Source: an uncultured Clostridia bacterium
Lineage (GTDB): Bacteria; Bacillota; Clostridia; Christensenellales; Borkfalkiaceae
Assembly (NCBI GenBank): GCA_949283125.1
Contig: CASDRK010000013.1
Span: 1 to 64,000 of the forward strand
DNA: 64,000 nt
Direction: 5' to 3'
Under the pieces are notes generated by a model that searched no databases, had not been told where the DNA came from, and saw only the letters and a program-made list of their open reading frames with translations. A program made the translations under genes and the position numbers. Positions 24,302-33,264 of the stretch are shown here, one piece after another (positions within the stretch are counted from its first letter, which is position 1; the number at the start of each line of letters is the position of its first letter).

Positions 24302-25399
24302 TTAATACAGCGATACATCCGAAGCTTTGCGGGCAACGGCATTGGCGCCTATGACCAAAATCATGCCTATCAGGTTGTTAGTCATCTCTGCCGCCATGCC
24401 GTATCCGTTATTGAACAGCGGCATCGTCTTTTCGTTCATTGCCAGAGTGGAAACAGTGCCGGCAACTTCATAACTTGCGATGTCCGTCGAAGGGCACAGC
24501 AGATAAACTTTTTCGTAACCAACGGAGAGAAGCGAGCCTATCTTCATGATAAGCATTATGACGACCGTGGAGAGAATGCTGGGAAGCACCACATAGCGCA
24601 TCTGCTGCATCTTGCCCGCGCCGTCTATCTGCGCCGCCTCGTAAGACGTGGGCGACACGGCTATTACCGCCGCGAAGAATACTATGCTGTCATACCCCGC
24701 ATGTTCCCACAACTCCGTTATGACAAACAGAGACCTGTAATATCTCGGCGAGAAGATAAGACCGCCGCCGGCCGCTTGTCCCAGAGCGGAATCTTCGCCG
24801 CATATCGCAACCAGAAGCTTGGAAACAATACCTATGTCTGTAGCGCCGTTGCTTGCCCTGAACAGCGAAATGGCAAGAGTGGTTACGACGACGGTCGACA
24901 TGAACTTGGGCAGATATACGCACACCTGCAGTATGCTGCGGGTGATGTTTGACTTGATCTCGTTAAAAAAGAGCGCTATTATGATAGGGACGGGAAATCC
25001 GAACAGCAGGTTATAGAACGCTATGGTGAAAGTATTTCTGAACGCCTGCCAGAAATACAGCATCCTGGTGCTGCTTGTCGCTCCGCCAAAGAAAATCTCG
25101 TTGAAATAAGTAAGGCCAAACCAGTCGCGCGCGTTGACATCGGCAAGATCGGTCGCCTCATTTTTGAATGCCGCCAAAAGCTCCGTCATGGGCATATACT
25201 TCCAGAAGAAATATATGAAGAGCATGGGCAGAAGCATAACGTACAAACGCCAATCTTTAAGCACGGTGAAAAGCGTGTGTTTCCAACGGCCCTTCTCCGT
25301 CTCGTCCCTCACCTTCTGTTCCTGAGGCAACGAATAAGTCCCCGTCGCCTCGTCATAGATAAGGAAGTCGTCATACTTTAAAAGTTTTGACTTTGCCAT
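24302..25399 (-). CDS. carbohydrate ABC transporter permease (LplB/UgpA type)
   Basis: 365-residue partner permease. After a charged N-terminus (MAKSKLLKYDDF) the first helix is near residue 70. The EAA loop reads SYEAAQIDGAGKMQQMRYVVLPSI. Start set at 25399 because TGGAGGGATTTTTA directly precedes it; an upstream start at 25468 would add 23 residues without a ribosome site. It is the first transporter gene of the operon, which continues down to GH105 at 14064. Confidence 0.95.
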   Translation of the reverse strand: MAKSKLLKYDDFLIYDEATGTYSLPQEQKVRDETEKGRWKHTLFTVLKDWRLYVMLLPMLFIYFFWKYMPMTELLAAFKNEATDLADVNARDWFGLTYFNEIFFGGATSSTRMLYFWQAFRNTFTIAFYNLLFGFPVPIIIALFFNEIKSNITRSILQVCVYLPKFMSTVVVTTLAISLFRASNGATDIGIVSKLLVAICGEDSALGQAAGGGLIFSPRYYRSLFVITELWEHAGYDSIVFFAAVIAVSPTSYEAAQIDGAGKMQQMRYVVLPSILSTVVIMLIMKIGSLLSVGYEKVYLLCPSTDIASYEVAGTVSTLAMNEKTMPLFNNGYGMAAEMTNNLIGMILVIGANAVARKASDVSLY

Positions 25400-25444
25400 T
25401 AAAAATCCCTCCATATCACATAGAAAAGAATTAAAATAAATATC

Positions 25445-25457
25445 GTAAAGCGTTTTG
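25445..25457. promoter_or_regulatory. cre/LacI-type operator candidate before the ABC operon
   Basis: GTAAAGCGTTTTG, identical to 3888-3900. It lies 46 bases before the LplB-type permease start. I found no convincing -35/-10 pair next to it; transcription may come from here or from the promoter at 26271-26299. Confidence 0.45.
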
Positions 25458-25511
25458 CCGCACTTCACTTCGAACTTAAATCCACCCGTCCGAAAACAAG
25501 GGAAAACCGGC

Positions 25512-26207
25512 TCAATAAATGTCGTTTTCCTGATTCAGAATGCTCAAAGCTTCTTCGTCGAGTTCCGTATATGTGTTTTCGTCAAACTTTTCGGAAAGTC
25601 TTTTCTCCGTTCTGGCTTTGTTAAGCCGCTTAAGATACGTCACCTGATCTTCAAGCATGCCGTCGAACTTCCGCAACCCTATCATAATGATGGCTGACAT
25701 CACCAAGGAAAGCAGATCGCCCGCGGCAAAGCTCACAAATCCGGAATAAGGAGCAACGCCTTCGACGGGACTAACCGCCAGACAAATCGCAAAGACGACC
25801 GACCGACCGAGACATACGCCGAGCCAAGCGATGGCAACCAGTAAAAGGAGCATATACCATTTGTCAGTGAACCTGTGCTTGCCAACTATCGACAACGGGA
25901 TAAGCGCAAGCAGAACAAACGAATTGCCGACAATGTATACAATATAATCCGTCAACGCGCCATCATTGAACGCACAATACAATATCCCGCTCAACACGGC
26001 GAGCACAACGCTCTGCCATCCCCACCTCAACATTGCTATCAGACAAATCGGAACAACAAACGAAAGAGCAAACGTCGCACCGGCGGGAAACCATACAACA
26101 GCGTAATGAGCGGCAATCTCTGCAATTGCCATAATGACAGCGAACAGGAACAAATCTGTAAATCTGTACTGGTTGATCGATAACAACCTTGAACCGTTTT
26201 TTCGCAT
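25512..26207 (-). CDS. unknown multi-helix membrane protein
   Basis: 231-residue integral membrane protein, not firmly recognised. About six hydrophobic helices (first near residues 17-37), with a long polar C-terminal region containing EKRLSEKFDENTYTELDEEAL, probably cytoplasmic. Size and helix count recall S components of ECF transporters or small sensor membrane domains, but no diagnostic motif is visible. Start set at MRKNGS (26207): the promoter at 26271-26299 would begin the RNA inside the longer alternative (26270). It lies directly upstream of the pectin ABC operon on the same strand. Confidence 0.75.
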   Translation of the reverse strand: MRKNGSRLLSINQYRFTDLFLFAVIMAIAEIAAHYAVVWFPAGATFALSFVVPICLIAMLRWGWQSVVLAVLSGILYCAFNDGALTDYIVYIVGNSFVLLALIPLSIVGKHRFTDKWYMLLLLVAIAWLGVCLGRSVVFAICLAVSPVEGVAPYSGFVSFAAGDLLSLVMSAIIMIGLRKFDGMLEDQVTYLKRLNKARTEKRLSEKFDENTYTELDEEALSILNQENDIY

Positions 26208-26270
26208 ATCAATATAATTTACACACTTTAAGCGTGGCGTTTGTGTTACATTATCACATCTAACGAGCAT

Positions 26271-26299
26271 ATTATAACACGCAGTTTTTAAAAAATCAA
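26271..26299 (-). promoter_or_regulatory. promoter of the membrane protein / ABC operon
   Basis: TTGATT (26299-26294) and TATAAT (26276-26271) with a 17-base spacer. It may be the first promoter of the long transporter operon. Confidence 0.75.
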
Positions 26300-26322
26300 T
26301 ACATATTTTACAAATTTTTTAT

Positions 26323-26350
26323 TGTTTCACAAAAAAAATTGTGCTACAAT
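26323..26350 (+). promoter_or_regulatory. promoter of cytoplasmic pectinesterase
   Basis: TTGTTT (26323-26328) and TACAAT (26345-26350), 16-base spacer; divergent from the ABC side. Confidence 0.6.
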
Positions 26351-26377
26351 ATACTCAATGTAAAAATGGAGGTAATT

Positions 26378-27385
26378 ATGGACGTTTTGCACCTTTCGCC
26401 GAACGACGACATACAGCACATATTGGACAAACTGACCCGCCCGACCACAATATATCTGCGCGCGGGCGAGTACCGCAACAAACTGTGGATAAAATGCGAC
26501 GGCGTGCGCCTTGTGGGGGAAAACCGTGAAACAACCGTCATTTCATGGGATGATTTTGCCAGAAAGCCCCACCCCGACGGCGGCGAGTACAACACTTTCC
26601 GCACATACACCGTATGCGTGACGGGCAACGGCTGCTCGCTGGAAAACCTGACCGTGAAGAACGGCAACACCGACGCGAAAAAAGTTGGGCAGTGCGTGGC
26701 GCTTTCGGTAAACGCGCCCCTGTTCCTCGCCCGCGACGTGGATTTGATATCCGAACAGGACACCCTTTTCACCGCGCCCTTCCCCGACGACCTCGTGGTG
26801 CGCTACTCCGGCCTGACGGACGACCCGGCATACTACGACGGATTCATACCCCGGCCGCAGCTGTACATGCAGGGCGGTTCGGTGCAGCTTTACGATAACT
26901 GCCGCATATACGGCAACGTAGACTTCATATTCGGCTGCGCGGAAGCCTACTTTGAGAACTGCCGGCTGATATCCGTGCGCGACGAGAGAAGCCACGGCTT
27001 TGTATGCGCGCCCGCGCACAGCCTTAAACAGCGGCGGGGATATGTGTTTGTGAACTGCGCGTTCGAGGACGGCGGGGCCGGAGAAGGCAGCGTGTTCCTC
27101 GCCCGGCCGTGGCGCGACTTCGGCAAGTGCGATTTTATCGACTGCACGCTCGGCCGCCACATATCGCCGCAGCTCTACGACAAATGGAACGACACGTACC
27201 GCGACCGCACCGCCCGCTTTGCCGACGGCGGACTCCGCGCCGCCGCGCCACTCGACCCCGTTGCGTGGAGCCGCAGACTGAGCGAAGGCGAGCGTGAAGA
27301 AATACTTGCCGATTGCCGGCGCGCGCACAAGCTGTGGGAACAATTTGCGCGGCAAACCGGCGCGGACATGCCCCCCACGCAATAA
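26378..27385 (+). CDS. cytoplasmic pectinesterase (CE8)
   Basis: 335-residue pectin methylesterase made of the beta-helix domain only. There is no signal peptide, so it probably strips methyl groups from imported oligogalacturonides. Motifs: AGEYRNK, GQCVAL, EQDTLF (acid/base Asp), NVDFIFG (nucleophile Asp) and ARPWRD (substrate Arg); all catalytic residues are intact. Start set at 26378 after GGAGGTAATT; the 13-residue extension to 26339 lacks a ribosome site. Single-gene unit, divergent from the ABC operon and convergent with uxaC. It complements the surface enzyme at 471-3608. Confidence 0.95.
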   Translation: MDVLHLSPNDDIQHILDKLTRPTTIYLRAGEYRNKLWIKCDGVRLVGENRETTVISWDDFARKPHPDGGEYNTFRTYTVCVTGNGCSLENLTVKNGNTDAKKVGQCVALSVNAPLFLARDVDLISEQDTLFTAPFPDDLVVRYSGLTDDPAYYDGFIPRPQLYMQGGSVQLYDNCRIYGNVDFIFGCAEAYFENCRLISVRDERSHGFVCAPAHSLKQRRGYVFVNCAFEDGGAGEGSVFLARPWRDFGKCDFIDCTLGRHISPQLYDKWNDTYRDRTARFADGGLRAAAPLDPVAWSRRLSEGEREEILADCRRAHKLWEQFARQTGADMPPTQ

Positions 27386-27423
27386 TTATACTGTTTGACC
27401 CGCGCATATATGCCGGGCAAATG

Positions 27424-27453
27424 AAAACGGACTGCGCAATGCAGTCCGTTTTT
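27424..27453. terminator. bidirectional terminator between pectinesterase and uxaC
   Basis: 12-base stem including A4/T4 ends (27424-27435 with 27441-27452), 5-base loop, T5 on the plus strand and four T on the minus strand. Confidence 0.9.
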
Positions 27454-27523
27454 GTCGTTCTTTCGATGTAACCGAGGATATCCCGGCGGGGGCTTCCGCC
27501 ATGCCCGCCCTTTATCCGCGCGG

Positions 27524-28936
27524 TCAGAATCCGAAATATTCCTTGGCGTTGTTGTAGCAGACGTCCTCCACTATCTTGCCGAGAGTGTCCAGCTCCTCTT
27601 CGGGATACTGTCCGTTTTCCACCAGACGGCCGAGCATGCGGCACAACAGCCTTCTGTAGAGCTCGTGACGGGGATAGGACAGGAAGGAGCGGCTGTCGGT
27701 GAGCATGCCCACGGACTGCGCCACGAGACCTACCTGCATGAGCGTTTCGAGGTTCTGCTGCATGCCGTCGAGCTGATCGAGGAACCACCACGCCGTGCCC
27801 ACCTGCACGCGGCCCTTTACGCCTTCCTTCTGGAAGCAGCCCGCAAGGACGGTGAGCGCATAGTTGTCGCGGGGGTTGAGACAGTAGAGTATGGTCTTGG
27901 GCAGCGCGTCGGCTTCGTCCAGAGCGCCCAGCAGCGCGGACAGCTTTTCCATGTAGACGGCGTCCTCTATGGCGTCGAAGCCGGTGTCGGGACCTATCTT
28001 TTTGAGCATGGATTTGGAGTTGTTGCGCAGCGCGCCTATGTGATACTGCTGTACCCAGCCGTATTTTGCATACTGTTTGCCGAGGAAGAGAAGAATGTAG
28101 CCCTTGTACTTGTCCTGCTCCTCATCGGTCACGCATTCGCCCCTGAGACCCTTGAGGTAAATCGCGTTGGCTTCCTCGTAGGTTGCGGGCGCGTAGTGAA
28201 CGACGTCGAGCGCGTGGTCGGACAGCTTGGAGCCCATGGAATCGAAGAAAGCTATTCTTTCGGCGAGGGCGCCGCACAGCTTTTCGAGCGTGTCCAGCTC
28301 CCTGCCGACGACTTTGCCGAGCTGCGCCACCCAGTCCTTGAACCACGACAGCTCCACGTTTATGGCCTTGTCGGGCCTGAACGCGGGGCGGACGCTGACT
28401 TTAAGCGTCTTGTCCTCGTTCATCTTCTTGTGCCATTCGAGAGAATCCACGGGATCGTCCGTGGTGCACACCGTTTTGACGTTGAATTTTTCCATCATCT
28501 TGCGGGCGGTGAGCGTTTCCAGCACCTCGTTGGCCTTCTTCCATATCTTTTCGGCGTTCTTGGGGCAGATGACGTCGTCTATGCCGAAATACCTCTGCAT
28601 TTCGAGATGCGACCACAGATACAGCGGGTTGCCCACGAAGTAGGGCATGCTCTCCACAAACTGCATGTACTTTTTGTAGTCGTCGTCCGGGCCGGAGATG
28701 GAGTCCTCCTCGTATCCCCTCGCGCGGAGAGCGCGCCACTTGTAGTGATCGCCGAACCTGTCGCCGGCGCCCAGCCAGACTTCGGTGAGGTTGCGGAACT
28801 TTTTATCCTCGTATATCTCCCTGGGGGGAAGATGGCAATGGTAGTCGATTATGGGCATGTCTTCGGCATGCTCGTGATAGAGTTTTTTGGCCGTCTCGGT
28901 GTCGAGAAGAAAATCTTTATCCATAAATGCTTTCAT
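27524..28936 (-). CDS. uxaC: glucuronate/galacturonate isomerase
   Basis: 470-residue uronate isomerase (amidohydrolase fold) that converts D-galacturonate to D-tagaturonate, or glucuronate to fructuronate. Family start MKAFMDKDFLLDTETAKKLY and the metal-site motif IIDYHCHLPP are clear; WWFLDQLDGM, LVAQSVGMLTDSRSFLSYPRHELYRR near the C-terminus is also typical. Its ATG shares one base with the uxaA stop, so translation is coupled. It is the last gene of the uronate operon that starts at kdgA. Confidence 0.97.
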   Translation of the reverse strand: MKAFMDKDFLLDTETAKKLYHEHAEDMPIIDYHCHLPPREIYEDKKFRNLTEVWLGAGDRFGDHYKWRALRARGYEEDSISGPDDDYKKYMQFVESMPYFVGNPLYLWSHLEMQRYFGIDDVICPKNAEKIWKKANEVLETLTARKMMEKFNVKTVCTTDDPVDSLEWHKKMNEDKTLKVSVRPAFRPDKAINVELSWFKDWVAQLGKVVGRELDTLEKLCGALAERIAFFDSMGSKLSDHALDVVHYAPATYEEANAIYLKGLRGECVTDEEQDKYKGYILLFLGKQYAKYGWVQQYHIGALRNNSKSMLKKIGPDTGFDAIEDAVYMEKLSALLGALDEADALPKTILYCLNPRDNYALTVLAGCFQKEGVKGRVQVGTAWWFLDQLDGMQQNLETLMQVGLVAQSVGMLTDSRSFLSYPRHELYRRLLCRMLGRLVENGQYPEEELDTLGKIVEDVCYNNAKEYFGF

Positions 28937-30408
28937 TATAAGGTAACTCCCGTTTTAAAGATTGCAATTTCCCTTGTGTTGTTGATCTCGTTTTTGGTCT
29001 GCCTGCCGCCGGCAACGTCGACTATGAGGTCGATGAGCTTTTCGAGCTGGGTGCCGAAATCGCTGTCCAGCACGGCGCCCGCGTTGAAATCTATCCAGTT
29101 GGACTTCTTTTGGGCGAGCTCGTTGTTGGTGGCTATCTTCAGCGTGGGAATAAATCCGCCGAAGGGCGTGCCGCGTCCCGTGGTGAACAGAACGAGATGG
29201 CAGCCCGCCGCGCCGAGGTTGGTGACGGCGCACATGTCGTTGCCCGGGCCGTTCAAAAGATTGAGACCCTTTGCGGTGACGTAGCCGTCGTCGAACACCA
29301 CGTCCGTGACGGGGCCCGAACCCGACTTCTGCGTGCACCCGCAGGACTTGTCTTCCAGCGTGGTGATGCCGCCCGCCTTGTTGCCGGGCGAAGGATTTTC
29401 GCCCACGGGCTGGCCGTTGGCGCGGAAATAGTCCTTGAAGTCGTTTATCAGCTTTACGGCCTTTTCAAACGTGGCTCTGTCCCGGCAGCGGTTCATGAGC
29501 TGCTGTTCGGCGCCGAACATTTCGGGCACTTCCGAAAGGACGGACGTGCCGCCCACGGAAACTATATAGTCCGAGAACAGCCCCACGAGCGGATTGGCCG
29601 TGATGCCCGAAAGCCCGTCGGAGCCGCCGCACTTCAGGCCCACCTTCAGGCAGGAGATGTCCGTCTCCTCTCTCTTGTCCCCGGCCATTCGGGCGGCTAT
29701 CTGCCTGCACAGCTCCACGCCGGCGGCTATTTCGTCGTCGACGTCCTGGCAGACGAGGAATTTTACCCTGCTTTCGTCCACGGGGCCGAGTCCCTCCCTG
29801 AAGGCGTCCATCTGGTTGTTTTCGCAGCCCAGACCCAGCACGAGCACGCCGCCCGCGTTGGGATGGCGCACCATCTTCTGCAGCATGAACTTTGTGCGCT
29901 CGTGGTCGTCGCCCAGCTGCGAACAGCCGTAAGGGTGAGGGAAAGTGAATATGCCGTCGAACGCGTCGGTGCCGTATTGAGCCCTGAAGGTATCCACTAT
30001 CTCCTTGGCCTGTCCGTTCACGCAGCCGACGGTGGGTATCACCCACAGCTCGTTGCGGATGCCCACTTCGCCGTTTGCGCGGCGGTAAACGTTGACCTTG
30101 CGCATCTTGCCGGCGGGCAGCGTGCAGTCCACGGGCTCGTAGACGTATTCGAGATTTTCGTTGAGGTTGGTGGCCACGTTGTGCGTGTGCACGTGTTCGC
30201 CGGCGGCGATATCGCGCGTGGCGTGCGCGATGGGCGTGCCGTACTTGACGATATTTTCGCCCTTTGCTATGGCGCGGAGGGCGAATTTGTGACCCTTGGT
30301 GATGTCCTCGGCAAGCGTGGCCCCTTCATATACGCCGCCCTTTTCAAGGTCGGCAAGCGCCACGGCCACGTTGTCGAGCCGGTTTATTATGATACTTTTT
30401 TTAGCCAT
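28936..30408 (-). CDS. uxaA: altronate dehydratase
   Basis: 490-residue iron-dependent dehydratase that turns D-altronate into 2-keto-3-deoxygluconate. Both halves are fused: the N-terminal SAF domain (about 1-95, GENIVKYGTPIAHATRDIAAGEHVHTHNV) and the catalytic domain with HPYGCSQLG, GLGCENNQ, GLKCGGSDGLSG and FTTGRGTPFGG. Cysteines in these motifs fit an iron or iron-sulfur site. It overlaps uxaB by 8 bases (30401-30408) and uxaC by one, all in the order of a coupled operon. Confidence 0.97.
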   Translation of the reverse strand: MAKKSIIINRLDNVAVALADLEKGGVYEGATLAEDITKGHKFALRAIAKGENIVKYGTPIAHATRDIAAGEHVHTHNVATNLNENLEYVYEPVDCTLPAGKMRKVNVYRRANGEVGIRNELWVIPTVGCVNGQAKEIVDTFRAQYGTDAFDGIFTFPHPYGCSQLGDDHERTKFMLQKMVRHPNAGGVLVLGLGCENNQMDAFREGLGPVDESRVKFLVCQDVDDEIAAGVELCRQIAARMAGDKREETDISCLKVGLKCGGSDGLSGITANPLVGLFSDYIVSVGGTSVLSEVPEMFGAEQQLMNRCRDRATFEKAVKLINDFKDYFRANGQPVGENPSPGNKAGGITTLEDKSCGCTQKSGSGPVTDVVFDDGYVTAKGLNLLNGPGNDMCAVTNLGAAGCHLVLFTTGRGTPFGGFIPTLKIATNNELAQKKSNWIDFNAGAVLDSDFGTQLEKLIDLIVDVAGGRQTKNEINNTREIAIFKTGVTL

Positions 30409-31849
30409 TTACAAATTCCTCTACGGCGGCTCTCATGCCCTTTTCGTCCATGGCCTTGAGGTAGCCGGCAACTGTATCGGCGAGGGCGGGGTGAATGGCG
30501 TTCATGTCCGTCTCCCACGCGTCCTTCCATGCAAGAGCTTCGCGGGCGAACTTTTTGTAGTCCGTGCCGCACTCCGCCCACATTGCGGCCCAATGCTCCA
30601 GGAGCGCGGGGTCGTCCTTGAGCGCTATGGCCTCGTCACCCCTCTTGCCCTTGTGGAAGATGCAGAGCGCCGCGAACGCGAACACGAGGTGCAAAGGCAG
30701 CTTGCCCTTTATGCGCACGTAGTCCTCCAGCGTGGGCAGAAGGCGCGTGCGGAATTTGGTGGTGGAATTGAGCGCTATGGACATGAGCTCGTGGCGGATA
30801 TAGGGGTTCTTGTACCTCTCGATGACGGAGTTGGCGAACGCCACCATCTGATCCTGAGGCAGGTCGATGGTGGGGTTGACCTCGTCGAACACGAAGTCGC
30901 GCACGAACTTGCCTATGGTGGGATCGTTCACGGCCTCGCCCACGGTGTCTATGCCGCACAGGTATGCCACGGGCACCATGGCCGTGTGCGAACCGTTGAG
31001 TATCTTTACCTTGCGCTGCTTATAGGGCTTGATGTCGTCGGCGAAGATGACGTTGAGCCCCGTGGAGTCGGCGGGGAAAACGGCCTGAACGTGCGCTTCC
31101 TTTTTGAGCACCCAGAGGTGGAATATCTCGCCCTTTACAACGTTGTTGTCGATATAGCCGCACTCCTCGCGTATGGCGTCTATCTCGTTTTTGGGATAGC
31201 CGGGCACTATGCGGTCGACGAGCGTGGACGTGAAGTGGTTTGCCGTCTGCATCCACTTTATGAAGTCCTTGTCCATGCCGAGATGTTCGGCAAGCTGGGT
31301 GAGACACCTGTACAGCTCCTCGCCGTTGTAGTCGATGAGCTCGCAGGGGATGATGGCAAGGCCCTTGCCCGCGTCGCCGCCGAAGCGATCGTATCTGCGC
31401 TTGAGCAGGGCGAGCAGCTTGCCGGGGAAGGACTTGGGGCACTGCGAAAAGTCGGTGTCGGAGGGGTCGAACGCTATGCCGGCCTCGGTAGTGTTGGATA
31501 TTATTATCTGCAGATCTTCGCTCTCGCCGTAGGAGAGGAAATGCTCGTAATCGGTGAAGGGATTGACGCAGTCGCCGATGACGTCGATGACGCGGCTCTT
31601 TTTGACCTTTTCGCCCTTATCGATGCCCTCGAGACGGACGGTGTAGAGCCCGTCCTGCGCGGCGAGGTCGGCCACCCTGCCCGCAGGCATGGGCTGGACC
31701 ACCGCCACCGAAGCGTTGATGGCGCCGTTGTCGTTGAGGTCCTGAATTATCCAGTCCACGAACGCGCGCAGAAAGTTGCCTTCGCCGAACTGCATGATCT
31801 TTACGGGCCTTTCGGGCTTGTTGTATATCTTTTTGCTTAAGATCTCCAT
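30401..31849 (-). CDS. uxaB: tagaturonate reductase
   Basis: 482-residue NAD-dependent mannitol-dehydrogenase-family enzyme that reduces D-tagaturonate to D-altronate. Typical points: IMQFGEGNFLRAFVDW near the start (nucleotide-binding region), the catalytic Lys region ILNGSHTAMVPVAYL and a C-terminal helical domain. Start set at MEILSKK (31849) after TCAGGAGTTTTCAGC; the 23-residue extension is not credible. Fructuronate reductase (UxuB) is the closest alternative, but the adjoining uxaA supports UxaB. Confidence 0.95.
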   Translation of the reverse strand: MEILSKKIYNKPERPVKIMQFGEGNFLRAFVDWIIQDLNDNGAINASVAVVQPMPAGRVADLAAQDGLYTVRLEGIDKGEKVKKSRVIDVIGDCVNPFTDYEHFLSYGESEDLQIIISNTTEAGIAFDPSDTDFSQCPKSFPGKLLALLKRRYDRFGGDAGKGLAIIPCELIDYNGEELYRCLTQLAEHLGMDKDFIKWMQTANHFTSTLVDRIVPGYPKNEIDAIREECGYIDNNVVKGEIFHLWVLKKEAHVQAVFPADSTGLNVIFADDIKPYKQRKVKILNGSHTAMVPVAYLCGIDTVGEAVNDPTIGKFVRDFVFDEVNPTIDLPQDQMVAFANSVIERYKNPYIRHELMSIALNSTTKFRTRLLPTLEDYVRIKGKLPLHLVFAFAALCIFHKGKRGDEAIALKDDPALLEHWAAMWAECGTDYKKFAREALAWKDAWETDMNAIHPALADTVAGYLKAMDEKGMRAAVEEFVNG

Positions 31850-31869
31850 GCTGAAAACTCCTGAATGAT

Positions 31870-31915
31870 TGTGTTTTACGGCGTTGCCCGGCACATATAT
31901 GCCATGCAACGCGCA
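31870..31915. repeat. intergenic hairpin with CATATATG loop
   Basis: GCGTTGC (from 31881) pairs with GCAACGC (to 31914), and the centre GGCACATATATGCC can fold further. It lies between the second ATPase and uxaB and may tune expression of the genes behind it. Confidence 0.5.
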
Positions 31916-31986
31916 CATTTTGCCTTACACTTCATACGCGCCGCGCCTGCCGGCGCGGCGGTGTGCGGCCGGCGGGCGCGCCGGCG

Positions 31987-33096
31987 TCAGTTTCTCTTTA
32001 TGCTCGAAGGCACGACCTTTTCCGTCTCCGCGTCGAAGATGTACGCCGCCTTGTGGGGCACGACGAAGTCGAATTCGTCGCCCATCTTGGGAGCGTCGTG
32101 AGGGTTGACCTTGAGAATGACGTTGACCGAACCGACGTTGGCGTAGACGTTGGTGGTGTCGCCGAGCAGCTCGGTGAGGTCGACTTTGGAAATGACGAGG
32201 AACTCGTCGGCGGCGGGCTTGCCGTCCTTGGGCAGACGGATGGCTTCGGGGCGGAACGCAAACACCACTTCCCTGCCCTCGATGGAGGCCGCGTCGTCCA
32301 CTATGTCCTTGATGTTGAATTCAACGGCGTCGTTGACGAAGTAGCCGCTTTCCACCTTGCCGCGCAGGAAGTTCATGGGAGGTTCGCCTATGAAGCCCGC
32401 AACGAAGAGGTTTTCGGGGTTGAAATACAGCTCGTAGGGAGTGCCTATCTGCTGCACGTAGCCGCCCGATTTCATTACCACTATCCTGTCGGACATGGTC
32501 ATGGCCTCCGTCTGGTCGTGGGTGACGTAGATGGTGGTCGCGCCGACGGTGCGGTGTATCTGCTTTATCTCCGAACGCATGGTGACGCGCTGTTTTGCGT
32601 CGAGGTTGGAGAGGGGTTCGTCCATAAGGAATATGGAGACCTTTCTGATGAGGGCGCGGCCGACGGCCACGCGCTGGCACTGGCCGCCCGAAAGGTTGCG
32701 GGGGAACCTGTCGAGGTAGGGCGTGAGGCCGAGTATTTCGGCGGTGGCGGCCACGCGCTTGTCGATGACGTCCATGTCGATGCCTTCGAGCGTGAGACCG
32801 AAGCCCAGATTTTCGGCGACGGTGAGGTGAGGATAGAGCGCATAGGACTGGAAGACCATGGCTATGCCCCTCTCCCTCGACGACATCTGGTTGGCCAGCT
32901 TGCCGTCGATGTAGAATTCGCCGGCGGTTATATCTTCGAGACCGGCTATCATGCGCAGGGTCGTCGACTTGCCGCAGCCGGAATCGCCTACGAGACAGAT
33001 AAATTCGCCGTCCTTGATCTCCATGTTGAAGTCGTGCACGGCATGATATCCGTTGGGATATACCTTGTTTACGTTTACGAATTTGAGTTGAGCCAT
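31987..33096 (-). CDS. second sugar ABC transporter ATPase (MsmK/UgpC type)
   Basis: 369-residue ATPase closely similar in layout to the one at 18125-19210: Walker A GDSGCGKST (37-45, with Asp in place of the usual Pro), LSGGQCQRVAVGRAL, FLMDEPLSNLDA, THDQTEAM, and a C-terminal MalK-like domain (RGKVESGYFVNDAVEF ... FAFRPEAIRLP). No permease or binding protein lies beside it; it sits inside the uronate catabolism operon between kduI and uxaB. It may act as a shared energiser for the pectin importer or others elsewhere. Start set at MAQLKFV (33096), after AGGGGAAACAATAAA. Confidence 0.95.
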   Translation of the reverse strand: MAQLKFVNVNKVYPNGYHAVHDFNMEIKDGEFICLVGDSGCGKSTTLRMIAGLEDITAGEFYIDGKLANQMSSRERGIAMVFQSYALYPHLTVAENLGFGLTLEGIDMDVIDKRVAATAEILGLTPYLDRFPRNLSGGQCQRVAVGRALIRKVSIFLMDEPLSNLDAKQRVTMRSEIKQIHRTVGATTIYVTHDQTEAMTMSDRIVVMKSGGYVQQIGTPYELYFNPENLFVAGFIGEPPMNFLRGKVESGYFVNDAVEFNIKDIVDDAASIEGREVVFAFRPEAIRLPKDGKPAADEFLVISKVDLTELLGDTTNVYANVGSVNVILKVNPHDAPKMGDEFDFVVPHKAAYIFDAETEKVVPSSIKRN

Positions 33097-33264
33097 TTTA
33101 TTGTTTCCCCTTATTGCCCCGAAGGGCGTAAAATAAATTTTTTTGATCTCATCACGCCCCAAGGGACGCATAAACAGATTTGAGCCCGCGCCCCGACGGG
33201 GCGGAGAGCGGTCCGGCGCACGCGGCGGAGCTTACCCGCGCCGCGTGCGCGCGGAGAGCCCGGA
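33097..33264 (-). other. intergenic hairpin region between kduI and the ATPase gene
   Basis: This 168-base gap has no gene. A 12-base GC stem (GCGCACGCGGCG with its complement, near 33215-33250) lies just after kduI and could slow transcription or protect the upstream RNA. Confidence 0.5.

Noticed and set aside
25512..26207. ECF-transporter S component
   Set aside because: Helix count and size fit loosely, but no diagnostic motif is visible and no ECF ATPase or T component is nearby, so it is left as unknown.
30401..31849. Fructuronate reductase (uxuB) instead of uxaB
   Set aside because: The families are close, but overlap with uxaA and presence in a galacturonate operon favour tagaturonate reductase.
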